From assembly GCA_904066235.2 (NCBI GenBank), contig CAJFCV020000002.1, positions 3,348,001 to 3,412,000 on the forward strand: 64,000 nucleotides of DNA. The letters are read 5' to 3'. A program made the position numbers and the translations under genes. Every line of letters starts with the position of its first letter. Position 1 is the first letter of the stretch. The notes beneath the pieces are model-generated. The model worked only from the letters and a program-made list of their open reading frames with translations. It was not told where the DNA came from and searched no databases. Positions 22,345 through 33,083 of the stretch are shown here, piece after piece. This DNA is from Bursaphelenchus xylophilus. Its lineage: Eukaryota > Nematoda > Chromadorea > Rhabditida > Aphelenchoididae.

Positions 22345-24195
22345 ATGGCGAACCACGGACCAGCCTACGGCTTGAGCAAGGAAATTCAGAGAAAAGTAAG
22401 TTGCTTTAAACTGGATCTCCCATTGATACGGTCACGGGTTGTGTGCCAAAACCCGCAATCCATTATTATCAGTCTGTCGGAAAAATAATGAACACTCGTC
22501 GCATCGAGAACCGCATCGCCGCAGAGAAAATGAATTTCTTTTCATCTTGGCGAACGACCGGCGCAACGATGTTGTGCTAACTATTTTTCCGACAGACTGA
22601 TACCATTTTCATATTTTCATAAAGTGCATAGACATTTGTCGCTGTCGCATTTTGCATTTTATTTTTGTATTACATTAGCGACAAGCACAAAAAAGGTTCA
22701 AAATGCACAAAAAAGAGAGCGAATGTCCATGCACTTTATGAAAATGCTTTAGAACCAAGCCAGATTCAGTATTGAAGAAGCCCGCGAGGTTTTGGCCTGG
22801 ATCGCGGATGCCACTGGCTGCCAATTCGAGCAAGATGCGGCGGAATTCGAGTCGGATGCTCAAGTCAGCGAAGCCTTGAAAGATGGGACTGTTCTTTGCG
22901 TGTAAGTTCGGTTGCTCCGATTTTTGATTTATAGGTTTGTGTAGAGAAACAAACATGGTGGGGTCATTTTATAAACTGGTCATTTTTTCGCCATTTTCAC
23001 CATTTTCCCTCCTTTTTAGCCTGATCAACAAGCTTCTGGGCTCCCCGACTGCCGTCAAATACCATAAAAACCCGCGAATGCCCTTCCACAAAATGGAGAA
23101 CATCTCCAACTTCCTGGACGCTATCAAAGACTACGGTGTCAAGGAGATCTCCTGCTTCCAAACCGTGGATCTCTACGAAAACAAGCAGTGCTACAAAGTG
23201 ATCGAGTGTCTGCGGAGTTTGGCTGCTGTGGTGAGTTGAAAGCAGTTTATTAGTTATTACAACAGTAGCTAGATATCAAAATTACGGTATAAGTTGCATA
23301 TCAAATTAGTTATTACGTAGTACGAAGTCTTGAAATCACAGAAAAGGACGGTGACCTTTCATGCAACGTGAGATGCGGGGAAATGAGCGGGTTGCTGTAC
23401 TTGATGGAACGGAGAGCCTCGTATTTTAGCATATACCACAAGTTTTCTGACAAAGCGCCTTCATTATGTTGTGATACACCTGAAAAAATGTGCTTTGAAT
23501 TGATTAGTCTTATCAAAACATTCGGCGTCCTCTTCAACGGCTATGGCGGGCGCGAACTTCCATGCTGCCGCCTTCCCTTGCAGGGCCTCATTGAAAATCG
23601 TGCGTCAAACTGAGGATTCCGGTGACCGAAATAGGCACTTCGCTATCGGTTTTTTACACTTTGTCTTGATTTGACAGAGAAGGCAGAGAAAAGACGCACA
23701 AAAAAGAACTCTCTCGCCCCAAAAGTTCCCCATTTCTTCCCCAACAAATTTTCGCGTCTTTTTTGGCGAATTGCCAAAATTCGCCGGATCGTTTTAGTTT
23801 ATCCCAGTTTGACGTACGGCTTTTGCTGGCAACCACTTTGTGGCCAGCCGGTATTTCCCGATTAGAATTACGATTTTTCTACCGTAGCAACCAAAATCTT
23901 ACAAATTCCGCGCAAAGATAGGCCCGTTGTGTGCAATCTGCCCGTTTGTCCGCGCAGCCTCGGGCTTCTTTTTCGACTTTATGGATTGCCTTTCCCCTTT
24001 TGTGTCCTTCTTCCTGAATAATCGGACGGAATCCATGAATTTCTGGCAATAAATCAGCCGGAATGAAGGTCTCGTCGATCTGCAGCGCCGGCTTCGGAAG
24101 AGGATCTGGCTTTGGCTTTCTGGTTCGTTTCCTGTGTTTTCGTTTTATCACCGTGGTAGGCGCTTTTGGAGTGGTAGTTTTGGTAGTAGTAGTAG

Positions 24196-24252
<57 letters not shown>

Positions 24253-27200
24253 GAGTAGTAGTAGTAGTAGTTGTTGTAGTAGTAGTAGTAGGAGTAGTAG
24301 TAGTAGTAGTAGTTGTTGTTGTTGTTGTTGTTGTTGTGGTAGTAGATGTAGTGGTATCTACAGCACGCGGTTCAGGCTTCTTCCTTTCGAATTCCAGCCC
24401 CGGATTCACGTAGTTCCCCTCTATCACCTCTTCATAGTCGGTAGCTAAAACAATGTAATGATTCGAACTCCCAGAAGCGAGCATTTCTCTTACCGCAGAA
24501 CCCACAAGTCACTGAGCAGTACTTCACCATTAGCCGTCTGTACTCCTACAAAACACTTGTCAAAGAAACCTTCACTTACTGCCATTATGCACACATGGGA
24601 TTTTTCGCGGCATTCCGACACCTTGTCCACGCACTCCTCCACTGAATACTCGGCGGTGGCTTTGGGCTTATCGGTGGCGTCGTGATCGACGGAGGCGCCT
24701 GCAATCAGAGATCTGGTGTTGGAAACAGTCATAAATCTGCAGCAAAACGGTGAACGTTTTTGACACGGGCAACCTTTCAAGAGGAACTATACATATATAT
24801 GGCTCTCGGGCTAGGCCAAACCGTCATAAAATGCGTAAACTTGTGGTAGTACTGCAAACAATGGCGCAATGAAAAATACTTAAAAATGGCCCACGCACCG
24901 TGCAAAATGCAAAAGGTCCACGCAGCTTATGGAAAAGCTAGTAGCCGAGGAAAACGGCAACCAGCGATTTCAAGCGCGTCAGGTCCGCATTATTTTCATG
25001 ACAGACTGATAACCAAAGGGAATGTTCTACTCGCGGTGGCTTTCGCCCGGTAGCGCACAGTGCATATCTGTGAAGACTTTTTGGCCCGCCTGGTAGGAGA
25101 ATACATCACTTACAGCAGTAAAATTTCCCATCAATCCCTTCACAATTCAACGTAGGGTCAGCGGTGCACACTTCATTTTCACATTCTGAAAAAATTCTTC
25201 ACTTGTCATCAAAACAAAATTTATCGCAGTCAGACATAGGTCTTACCTAAGAAAGCGTCAACGCCGTCGGAGCAGACTTGCCCCTCGGCTCTCCTTAAGC
25301 AAAACAAAAGCAGAGACAGCAAAACTAGCAACATATTGCAACAAGTGCACGTCGTTATTTGTCGGGATCAAGAGCTGTACAAAATGTTTCGGGTGTAGTG
25401 GGAGTAATTCGAGGTGTATCCCACTTCCCAATCCAGTGGTTGCATTGATGAACCTGCTGGTTTTTCATTGTTAACCGTCTCATGTTCTGTTGTGTCCATA
25501 TTACGAATCAGTTCCGAGTCGCCTATGCAAACAGTCGCGTTGCGTTTACGAGCGGAGACATGGATAAAAAAATAGAATTACGAATCAAAACATTATGCGG
25601 TTGAAAGGATGGATAAGTCATTTGATTGCACTATTTTTGGGGCCACAACAACTACTATACGGCGCAAAAGACCTTGAGAATTTATCACGGTCCCTAAAAC
25701 ATGCAGTGAAGAGTTGGGAAAATAATGAGACACTGACAAAATGTCTTCATTTGATATTGTCGAAGCCACAACAAACTCCATGCAACACTCGCTGCGTAAA
25801 TGACTTTACTGACTGATAAAGCAGAGATCATCGTTCTAAACAGCGAACAAATTTATTACGTATCCCGTTTTGGTGGCACACTAGTCGAGTTGCTCTCGTG
25901 CTCTCGTTTTAGCACTTTCCGCACGTGGCTTTGCAGACCATTCCCATCATTGTTGCATATTTCTGTAAATAGGCGCATTATCAGGTGAAATTTATTAAAA
26001 TGGTCAATAAAACTAATGTTGGGTATGGCTAAAGTTAAGTCAGATGGCCTATGTCACAACTTCGCGTGAGAATTTGCATATTCCCATGGAATGACCGACA
26101 AATTGGTATAAAAGGAATGGAAATCTTCCAAGCAATCAGTGTGAAGAAGTGTGAAGACATCCCTTGTGTCTTTTCCTACTGCGGGACCCTCATTACACGT
26201 GCCATGACACAGCTCCTGACACCTACCGGTTGATTGCACAGACTCGACTGCTGTGCGCATTTGGTATTCTTGTCCGAGCAGCCGGACACAGCCGGCTTCG
26301 CCTGCTGCTGTTGCGCCGGCGGCTTGGGCTGTGGCTTCGGTGCGTTATTTTGCGCCGGCTGTCTTTGTTGTTGTTGGGGCTGACAGTACGAGCACGTCAG
26401 ACTGCAGTACTTCTTCATCAGACGGACATATTGCTGAAATAAATACGCGTGTCAGAGCAAACAATCTTTTGCAATTCCATCAACGCCAAGAAAATGAATT
26501 GTGGTACGGCAAAAGCAAATTGCTTTTCACTTCATCGACGCGCTTGGCGAAGAGACATTGTGCTCATTATTTTTCCCACAGGCTGATAGTCAGATAGAAG
26601 GGACAGTCTCGGACAGGGCCGCCATTTTCTCTCAGTTTGACGTCAATGCTTTCTACCTGTTCAAAAGTGCGTGGCTTTTTTTGTCGCGCCGCTCTGTGCA
26701 TTTTTGCCTTGTTTCCGCATCATGCGAGCTTTACAAAAATGTTGCACTGTACTTTTTAAAACATCGCGTAAAATTTCCCATCATACTACCCACTTACATA
26801 ATTCTGCGGGCTGCACAAGAACGACTTTCGTTTACATTCGTCGGGCACAACGTCTTTGCACGAGCCTCCGCCACCACTACCACCACCACCGCCACCACCA
26901 GGTTGTGTGGGTTGTTGTGGAGCAGCAGTTGTTGTTCCATAGCCGCCTGCAAATTAGGAGAAAAGTTGGACTGCGAAACGTTAAAAAACTGTTAGAAAAT
27001 GGTGACCCCAGACACGGCAAGCGGTTCCGAAATTTTAGGTTTCTTAGGGCTGGGCCAGGTTTTTGAAATTTTGAAGACGGGCCATGTCTACCTCTGATTG
27101 AGCCGGGCTTCAGGCCCCGGAGTGCAAAAAGCCCGGGCGGTTGGCATGTCTGGATCACTCATATAGGTATGTCGGGAAAATAATGAGCCCTCCGTGGCAT

Positions 27201-29406
27201 CGAAAATCACATCGCCATCGAGAGAAAATGAATTGTGTCGCGAAAAGATCAAATTGCTTTCCACTTCAGCGACGCCATCGGCGCGGCAACATTGTGCTCA
27301 TTATTTTTCCGACAGACTCATAACATAGAACAAAGTTGGACTTACAACAGTATCCTTTCCCATTGATTATCTCGCAGTTGAGAGAAGGGTCGGACTTGCA
27401 AACACCCTCGCATTCTGAAAATAGTGTTTTGATTAGGGGGAGGGCATCTTTGTTGCACATAGCTTTCGCCTTGGTGACTTCTGCGACATTCACTGTGCGA
27501 AAACAGAACGTTACTTTTTACTCTGCAATTACCGGCTTTTTGCACGGTGCAATAGGATTTTTTCGGTGTTGCTCGCACCCTGACTTTCCTTAGACAATGC
27601 TTTATGTTACAGAACTCGCTTCAGCGACTTTGCGAACGGAAAAATTGTAACATAGAAAAGAACAAAACTTGCTCCTCTATCAAAACGAAACTTTGTAAGT
27701 AATCGCTCATGTTATTGCGGTAATATCAGTCCGTCGGGAAAAGGGCGGCGGCTCGCCGCAGGAAAATTTCTGGTGATTAAGGGTGTTAAGGTTAATTGTC
27801 GCGCACGGAATCCCCACCCGCGGCTCGCCGTCGCTAAGCGATGACGGACGATTTCAACGCGCAATGAGCCGCCGTTATTTTCCCGACAGACTGGTATGTG
27901 TCGAGAGGCCCGGGGACAACCACACGTAAGACAAGAGCTCGAGTTCAAGTGATTTATTGAGTGAAAAACGGCCCTTATATAGGGAAATTCCACGTATGAA
28001 AGTACAATCAAATTTGAATGATAAATGATGATTTCCGTGGGAATTCGGGCTCGAAGTTTGGTAGTTCCGCCTGACAGACGTAAAATACCCAACAATAGGT
28101 GGTAACTATCCTAGGACCCAGCAATCATATTACTTGCTTTAGCTTAGCCTCCCAATGCATAAAACTGAGAATCAAGACAACTCAAAGTATTTGTCGTTGA
28201 ACCGAAAAGTCGTAGCACCCCATTCTAAAATTACTCACCCACAAACGCGTCCACACCATCAGCGCACTTCTGCCCGCTCACAACGGCCACATTCAGCGCC
28301 AGCAGACTCAGCGCCGCGCCGAATATGCTCTGCATTTCGGGCGACAAACGATATAAACCTCTGAATCGGGACAGATTACAATTTAAACGCCGCCGCGAAC
28401 CATCAATCCCATCGAATGACGCAGCAAGTTCGCCCTCTTGTTGTATTTGTGATTGTAACAGGTGTGCAAACAAGGGCAACCAATGTCACCATCACTTTCG
28501 CCAAGCCGCCGCCCTGCATTTTCCGTTGTTTTGGGGCTTGAAAAACAATGGACGGAATTTATTTATGGAGGCATGTCGTAAGCAAATATTCATGATGAGC
28601 TGTTTGCGATGGTTTTGGGTTCGAATCACTTTTTTTAATCGCTATATCGGTCTGTCGGGAAAATAATGAATGCAATTTCGCTGTGCCTATTGCGTGGCTG
28701 AAGTGAAAAGAAATTTGATCTTGCCGCGACAAAAATCATTTGCTCCGCGGAAATGCGATTTTGGATGCGACAGAGTGCTCATTATTTTCCCGACAGACTG
28801 TCAAAAACAGATACAGCGGGATCCTTGCATAACGAATCGTAAAGGACCGAAGAGTCATCAGTTATAGGGTTTCATTGTGCGAAGGCGGAGTCTCACATAG
28901 ATCTTGAGGAAAACCTATTACAAATTTGTACCGAGTTTCGTCAAGACTTGAGCGTTGCACATAGCGCGTTTACACTGTAAAATAACTCAACATGTGGCTG
29001 TTTTCGCTGGACCAAGAAAGTTTCTTCAATAAAAAATGTTTTTTTCAAAGAAGAATGCAATGTTCTCTTTCGTCTCTGCGGAATACCAAGTATGTGCGTC
29101 TCAACGCGGAAACACTCCTTTCCTTTTGTAATAATCAGAGAGCTCCAGCTTTCAGTGCTTCTTAGCGAAGCTAGTGTTTTTTTCTTGTATCGTTAACACA
29201 CCAATTTTCAGGCACAAAGTCGCAACGCTCCCGTCAATTTTCCTCATTGGGTGGTAAAGCTGGCTCAGAGTCAGCCCCGCCGCTTCTCGGACGAAGTGAT
29301 CCGACAAGGCGAGGCGGTGATCCCGCTGCAGTACGGGACCAACAAGTGTGCGTCACAGAAGGGAATGACGCCATACGGGCTGGGAAGGCAGATAAATCCC
29401 AATTGA
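22345..29406 (+). CDS. Calponin/transgelin-type actin-binding protein
   Basis: Transgelin-sized protein of 201 aa that should bind and bundle actin filaments, probably in muscle. Exons are 22345-22395, 22753-22901, 23020-23230 and 29212-29406, in phase throughout. Residues about 20-136 form a calponin-homology domain (AREVLAWIADATGC, KDGTVLCVLINKLL, MENISNFLDAIKDYGV). Residues 174-196 are a single calponin repeat (IPLQYGTNKCASQKGMTPYG). The ATG follows a short leader and is the only sensible start. Intron 3 is 5,981 bp and holds two antisense ShKT genes plus repeats. A poly(A) signal AATAAA lies at 29491. One repeat rather than several makes it transgelin-like. Confidence 0.93.
22469..22600. 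mobile_element. Type B MITE in calponin intron 1
   Basis: TCAGTCTGTCGGAAAAATAA on the left and CTATTTTTCCGACAGACTGA on the right, flanked by TA on both sides (22467-22468 and 22601-22602). Confidence 0.85.
22610..22750. repeat. Fold-back with CACTTTATGAAAATG ends
   Basis: ATTTTCATAAAGTGCATAGA near the left and TCCATGCACTTTATGAAAAT near the right are inverted copies around an interior rich in CACAAAAAA. It fills the end of calponin intron 1, two bases from the exon 2 acceptor. Related ends occur near 3632, 7245, 12616 and 26662. Confidence 0.7.
23426..25334 (-). CDS. Secreted ShKT-domain protein 2 with poly-Thr linker
   Basis: Secreted cysteine-rich protein of 308 aa. Exons in transcript order: 25334-25247, 25185-25114, 24698-24580, 24545-24494, 24444-23903 and 23479-23426, all in phase. 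A leucine-rich signal peptide (MLLVLLSLLLFC) is followed by a six-cysteine block (ECENEVC...NCEG...FYCC), a first ShKT domain at 76-110, a threonine run with scattered proline (about 141-208), a basic KRKHRKRTRKPK stretch and a second ShKT domain at 274-308 ending in CQKTCGIC at the stop. The Thr run should be an O-glycosylated spacer. It is the paralogue of its upstream neighbour, and both lie antisense in calponin intron 3. Its last intron contains the 23602-23815 MITE. Target unknown. Confidence 0.85.
23602..23815. mobile_element. CGTCAAACTGAG-ended MITE, long copy
   Basis: Ends GCGTCAAACTGAG and CCCAGTTTGACGT are inverted; 214 bp. The shared interior (GATTCCGGTGACC, CTCTCTCGCCCCAAAAGTTC) identifies it as a relative of 11268-11411. 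Confidence 0.75.
24180..24345. repeat. TAG/TTG trinucleotide microsatellite inside a coding exon
   Basis: An interrupted (GTA)n array with GTT stretches. On the minus strand it reads ACT/ACA/ACC codons and encodes the poly-threonine spacer of the ShKT gene. Interruptions give the occasional proline codon. Confidence 0.9.
24986..25009 (+). mobile_element. Solo right end of type B MITE
   Basis: GCATTATTTTCATGACAGAC followed by TGATAA, within intron 2 of ShKT gene 2. Confidence 0.55.
25909..28335 (-). CDS. Secreted ShKT-domain protein 1
   Basis: Secreted cysteine-rich protein of 191 aa. Exons in transcript order: 28335-28239, 27414-27346, 26946-26798, 26433-26227 and 25962-25909, in phase. Signal peptide MQSIFGAALSLLALNVAVVS, then a six-cysteine block (ECEGVC...NCEI...GYCC) matching gene 2, a glycine run, ShKT domain 1 at 85-122, a Gln/Pro/Ala linker, and ShKT domain 2 at 157-191 ending CKATCGKC. 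Both ShKT domains are split by an intron at the same position as in gene 2, so the pair arose by tandem duplication; the linkers differ (Gln/Pro against poly-Thr). A poly(A) signal lies at 25857-25852. Nematode ShKT proteins include cuticle, protease-linked and immune-modulatory members; the role here is unknown. Confidence 0.85.
26478..26586. mobile_element. Type B MITE, left end missing
   Basis: AAGAAAATGAATTGTGGTAC through CATTATTTTTCCCACAGGCTGA, in intron 3 of ShKT gene 1, close to the exon 4 acceptor. Confidence 0.7.
27166..27320. mobile_element. Type B MITE, complete
   Basis: GGTATGTCGGGAAAATAATG with AGCCCTCCGTGGC on the left and TTATTTTTCCGACAGACTCA followed by TA on the right. It ends 26 bp from exon 2 of ShKT gene 1. 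Confidence 0.8.
27726..27894. mobile_element. CTGTCGGG-family MITE, type C
   Basis: The same outer ends (TCAGTCCGTCGGGAAAAG and TTATTTTCCCGACAGACTGG, flanked by TA) enclose a different interior: GCGGCGGCTCGCCGCAGG on the left and TGAGCCGCCG on the right. It keeps a GATGACGGACGATTTCAACG block related to type A. Confidence 0.7.
27897..28075. repeat. Dispersed repeat, empty site of the mariner target
   Basis: GAGTTCAAGTGATTTATTGAG, CCCTTATATAGGGAAATTCC and GAAAGTACAATCAAATTTGAA match the two flanks at 9750-9793 and 11000-11060, but without the 1.2-kb element between them. Confidence 0.75.
28647..28800. mobile_element. Type B MITE, complete
   Basis: TCGGTCTGTCGGGAAAATAA and TTATTTTCCCGACAGACTG enclose a type B interior. 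It lies in calponin intron 3, upstream of ShKT gene 1. Confidence 0.8.
28801..29211. other. End of calponin intron 3, nothing else seen
   Basis: AT-rich intronic sequence ending at the acceptor CAATTTTCAG. No repeat or coding segment is recognised. Confidence 0.5.
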
Positions 29407-29683
29407 GCCCAATGATCCTCCCAGTTTTTGCAGATATCACAGTTTTTAAATACATTGCCTTTTTATCGGTTGATTATTATTTTTTACATCAATAAATAGC
29501 AGGAAGCAAGGCTAACGAACTTTTCTAAACCCTTGGTGTTCTCTTGAACCTTAAGGTTAAGTTTCAAATCCGGTTCCGCTGGTCCTAGTGTAATGTTTAT
29601 CCAGGTTACGGACTTATCGCCTTTATTTTTTTTTCAAATTTTTAAATTAAATATTGACGCATCCATACGAAGTTTTTGAAAGT

Positions 29684-31971
29684 TTAGTTTGTTGTAGTCT
29701 TATTCGTTACTCTTTCCATAAATCCCGTACTCGGCTTTGTGTTGGTCAAAACCCTCCGATACGACGGCATCATCGCCAACACGGATATGGCACTCAACAT
29801 TGGCGATAGGTGGACTGGCGCCACCACAATAAACGAAAGTCCGGCCAGCTCGACGTTGAACCAAATGCAACAGATGATGGTTAGAAGGGGCACGAGGTAC
29901 AATAGAAGAGGGTATAAGGCCTGAAAAATGGTTTGTTGTCCAGGAACTTTACTGTAATATTTTGCAAATACTCTTTACCTACTTGCAATGTCATGACTTT
30001 GACCAATGTGCTTTGAGCTGTTTGCGTCGTATTTACCGTGCGGACCGAGGTGTTCCGCACTGTTTGGTAAATATGGCATCCGAAATAGCAGATCAACGCG
30101 TAATACATTGTAATCAACGATTGAGTGTAAACAAGGCAAATGATGAATGACAAAGTGCTCTAAAAATGTTATCAAAGTGCTTATTATTTTTCCGATAGAG
30201 TCATACAAAGAAAAAATCTCTGTTCTATCAGTCTGTCAAGAAAATATTGTGGATTTGTCGCTTAGAAATGCCCATCATCGCTTTGCGACGGCTAGCTGGT
30301 GATTTGAGGCCGTGACGAGGCGAGACATTTTGCTGCGATAAGACTATTATTTTCCCGACAGATTCAGAGGAAAATTACAAAAAGACCATCGTTTTGTCGG
30401 GAAAATAATGTGGATTTCTCGCAGCAAAATGTCTCACCTCATCTGATGTGAAAAGAAATTTTATTTTTCCCCGAGACACGATTCATTTTCTCAGCGGCGA
30501 TGCGATTTTTGATGCCACAAATTGTCCATTATTTTCCCGACAGACCAATAAAAAATCGCTTGAAAAGTCGCCTACAATATCGTACATGACGTAACGCGAA
30601 GACTCCACCGAACTGTCCACCCGATCGCCGAACTTTTGCGAATCCTCACGCGCGTTGTGAAATGTGAACATTGCTTGTGCAGTAGAGAGAAATACAAACA
30701 CAGCGTACACTCTGCAGTACTCCTTCCACGTCCAAACTCTCCGTTTGCACATGGCGTTGTAGCGGTACCAGAAATGAACCGCCGCCAGCGGAGAGTTGAG
30801 GAGCGTTACGTAGACGCCAATCATAACCATTAGTCGGATGGCCAATGGAGTGGCGTTGTAAAAGAGAGGGTTTTCGACCATAATGTAGAGCGTTGTCCCT
30901 TGCATTGTTGTGTTCTGAAATTTTGCGGTGAAATTTGCGGCGTATCCGTCTGTCGGGAAAATAATGAGTATTCATTGGAAATCGCATCGCCGCCGAGAAA
31001 ATTGATTGTATCGTGAAAAAAATCAAATTGCTTTTCACTTCAATCACATGTTTGACGGTACGACATTATGCGTATTATTTTCCCGAAAGACTGATGTTCT
31101 CCATTTTTCGTAATTTTGCTCTCTGTCTGTCGGGAAAATAATGTGGATTTGTCGCAGCAAAATGTCTCACCTCGTCACCGTCGCGCCTAAAGTTCCCAGT
31201 TAGCCGCTGCAATCCGATGACGGGCAATTCTAGAGCGCGACGAATCCACATTATTTTCCCGACAGACTGATATTTTGGGATTTTTTTTTAATTCTGGAGC
31301 CATTCATAGGCCACATTTCAGCGGAAAATTTTAGCTCTCCCTCTGCAGGGCGAGCCGAGGGATTCAACGATGTTTGTGGCCGAGATACTACGCTAAATGA
31401 AGAGAGCGGTTGGTGAGAAGGGCTTCCTAGAGCTGTAAAAACCTTTCACTCCTCTCGTTCTCTTCTTTTTGCATGCTCTGTCATCGACAAAAGTCATCGC
31501 AGAATTTGGCCGCCCTGCAATGCAGAAGCTAAAATTTTCTGGGCCAAAAGCCGTTCCAGAAGGCGCTAATGTTTACTTCGATCTTATAAGAGTTCAACAA
31601 GTCCAAAAAACAAAGTTTTCTGCACTTTTCAATGACTTTTTTTATGTCACGCTTTATATGTAGTAACTGGAAACATAAATTAATAAACAATAGGCCTGGT
31701 GGGATTGTCACAGCGACCAAAAAAAAACTCAAAACCGCTTGGTATCAATTTCAGAAACATTTAGCAATAAATCCCGTCTTACCGGCATAACAGTCCCATA
31801 TGCCATGATATACGTTAAATCTACGGCCGTATTGAACCCAATGATCCATGAATACCCATTTTTCCGGCTTCGATGCAGCCGATAAGAGATGTAAATCACT
31901 GTCGCGCAACAAACAAAAGACAAGATTAGCACAATCACACAGTAAATTTGATAAATAAGTAGGACATACAT
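29684..31971 (-). CDS. Chemoreceptor-like 7TM GPCR 4
   Basis: Predicted serpentine chemoreceptor of 313 aa. Exons in transcript order: 31971-31783, 30914-30576, 30159-29983 and 29920-29684 (63, 113, 59 and 79 codons), all in phase 0. Intron positions match the plus-strand receptors, so all five genes share one ancestor. Key segments are ISYRLHRSRKNGYSWIIGFN after TM1, HFWYRYNAMCKRR after TM3, a TTQTAQ motif before the third intron, and AISVLAMMPSYRR at TM7. The start MYVLLIYQ was chosen by alignment with receptor 5. Introns 1 and 2 are swollen by four MITEs. The gene belongs to a minus-strand pair more diverged from receptors 1-3. Confidence 0.83.
30228..30366. mobile_element. Type A MITE, complete
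   Basis: TCAGTCTGTCAAGAAAATAT with TGTGGATTTGTCGC on the left and GACTATTATTTTCCCGACAG on the right, in receptor 4 intron 2. A solo diverged end lies just left of it at 30175-30204. Confidence 0.75.
30389..30547. mobile_element. Type A / type B chimeric MITE
   Basis: The left half is type A (TTTGTCGGGAAAATAATGTG, CGCAGCAAAATGTCTCACC). The right half is type B (GAAAAGAAATTTTATTTTTC, TCTCAGCGGCGATGCGATTT, CCATTATTTTCCCGACAGAC). It lies in receptor 4 intron 2, 28 bp from the exon 2 donor. Confidence 0.75.
30945..31094. mobile_element. Type B MITE, complete
   Basis: TCCGTCTGTCGGGAAAATAA and TTATTTTCCCGAAAGACTGA with a type B interior, in receptor 4 intron 1. Confidence 0.8.
31122..31270. mobile_element. 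Type A MITE, complete
   Basis: CTGTCTGTCGGGAAAATAAT with GTGGATTTGTCGCAGC and CGAATCCACATTATTTTCCC with GACAGACTGA. It lies 27 bp from the previous type B copy in the same intron. Confidence 0.85.
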
Positions 31972-33083
31972 CACTCTTAAAGGAGAAATTGTAATAATTG
32001 CAAAAGTAAAGCGCGAATAAACCCAATTTCAATATTATTTGTGGGCTTCATAAATTCCCGAGCCCTTGGAATATTCAATTATCATCTGCAGTTTTAACTG
32101 TTTTAACTCGGTTATGTTGCAGCATATCTAATGCGCTCTAATTTGTGAGCTTGTGTAGGCTGATAAGTCGATTTAAAACAGCGTTAAAAAATCTGACATC
32201 TGACAGTAATAGCCGTATCAGCCTGTCGAAATAATGTGGATTTGTCGCAGTCGAATGCCACGCCGTCGGCCCAGTCAGTTGCCCAAGTAGAAACTGTTCT
32301 CGCTTGCATCACTTTCTTCGTTTTTTCAGCTGACTGCCTTTGATTATTAGACTTTTGCCTTTCTTTTTTGAGTTTACTATGCTGAGTTTTGGAATGGGTG
32401 TAATGGTGTGATTGTATCCAGCAATTCGTATGTCAAATTCGGCTATGTTAAAGCTGAGCCATGTGAGTACTATTATTGGGGCGTCTGCTTCTTTCATAGT
32501 AGCATTTGACATTGTTTAGAAGGCGTAAGGTTAAAAGTACGGCCTGAGGTGTTTGTTTAAAAGTGTCGTTTAGAAGTGCAGTCTAAGGCCGGCCATTAAA
32601 ACAGCACGTATTTTTCACCATTTTTTTGGACCTTTAGACTACAATTCCAGCCGCAAAATAAATAACGACCCGAATATTTTTTTCATAGCCGGAAATGCGA
32701 CGTCATTGGTGGAAAATGAGTTAGCTTTCTGAAAGGGTCAACAAATACATTTTGCTCTTCGGTAGTTCGAGTGCTCATTACTTTCCCGACAGACCAATAC
32801 ACACACAAATCGATATACATACACAACCTCCATTCCGAGTAGACGACGACTCATTCCGCTGCTTCTTGACGAACTTGCCAAGCTCTGACGACCAAGCGCT
32901 CGCTCGGGAAGCTTCTTCTAATACTGGGCCTCTTCATCTTTCCAAATCTCCGTTCTCGGTCGGTTGTGACGGAATGCCAATGTCCTTTCTGGTTTCGTGA
33001 CGGGACCCAGCTACGGGTCGATTGCTGTTACCGCGAGCGTCTTTTACTGCATTCAATTCCCGCAATAGAGGCTTCAATATTTA
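31972..33083. other. Gap between receptors 4 and 5
   Basis: Contains a left-end type A MITE fragment (32218-32275) and a solo right end (32769-32800, CATTACTTTCCCGACAGACC). An ATG-initiated minus-strand frame at 32512-32309 (67 aa, ending in a KKRRK-rich tail) has no recognisable domain or splice support, so I leave it uncalled. Confidence 0.4.

Noticed and set aside
24063..24448. Plus-strand Val- or Ser-rich open frames
   Set aside because: They are the reverse of the poly-threonine exon of ShKT gene 2; the trinucleotide repeat opens all frames.
24455..24475. GATTCGAACTCCC resembling an antisense tRNA B box
   Set aside because: It is inside an intron of ShKT gene 2 and no cloverleaf can be drawn.
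28600..28640. GGGTTCGAATC resembling a tRNA B box
   Set aside because: No matching A box, anticodon arm or paired acceptor stem within 90 bp.
32309..32512. 67-codon minus-strand frame between receptors 4 and 5
   Set aside because: ATG-initiated, but with no recognisable domain, no splice sites and no similarity to the neighbours.
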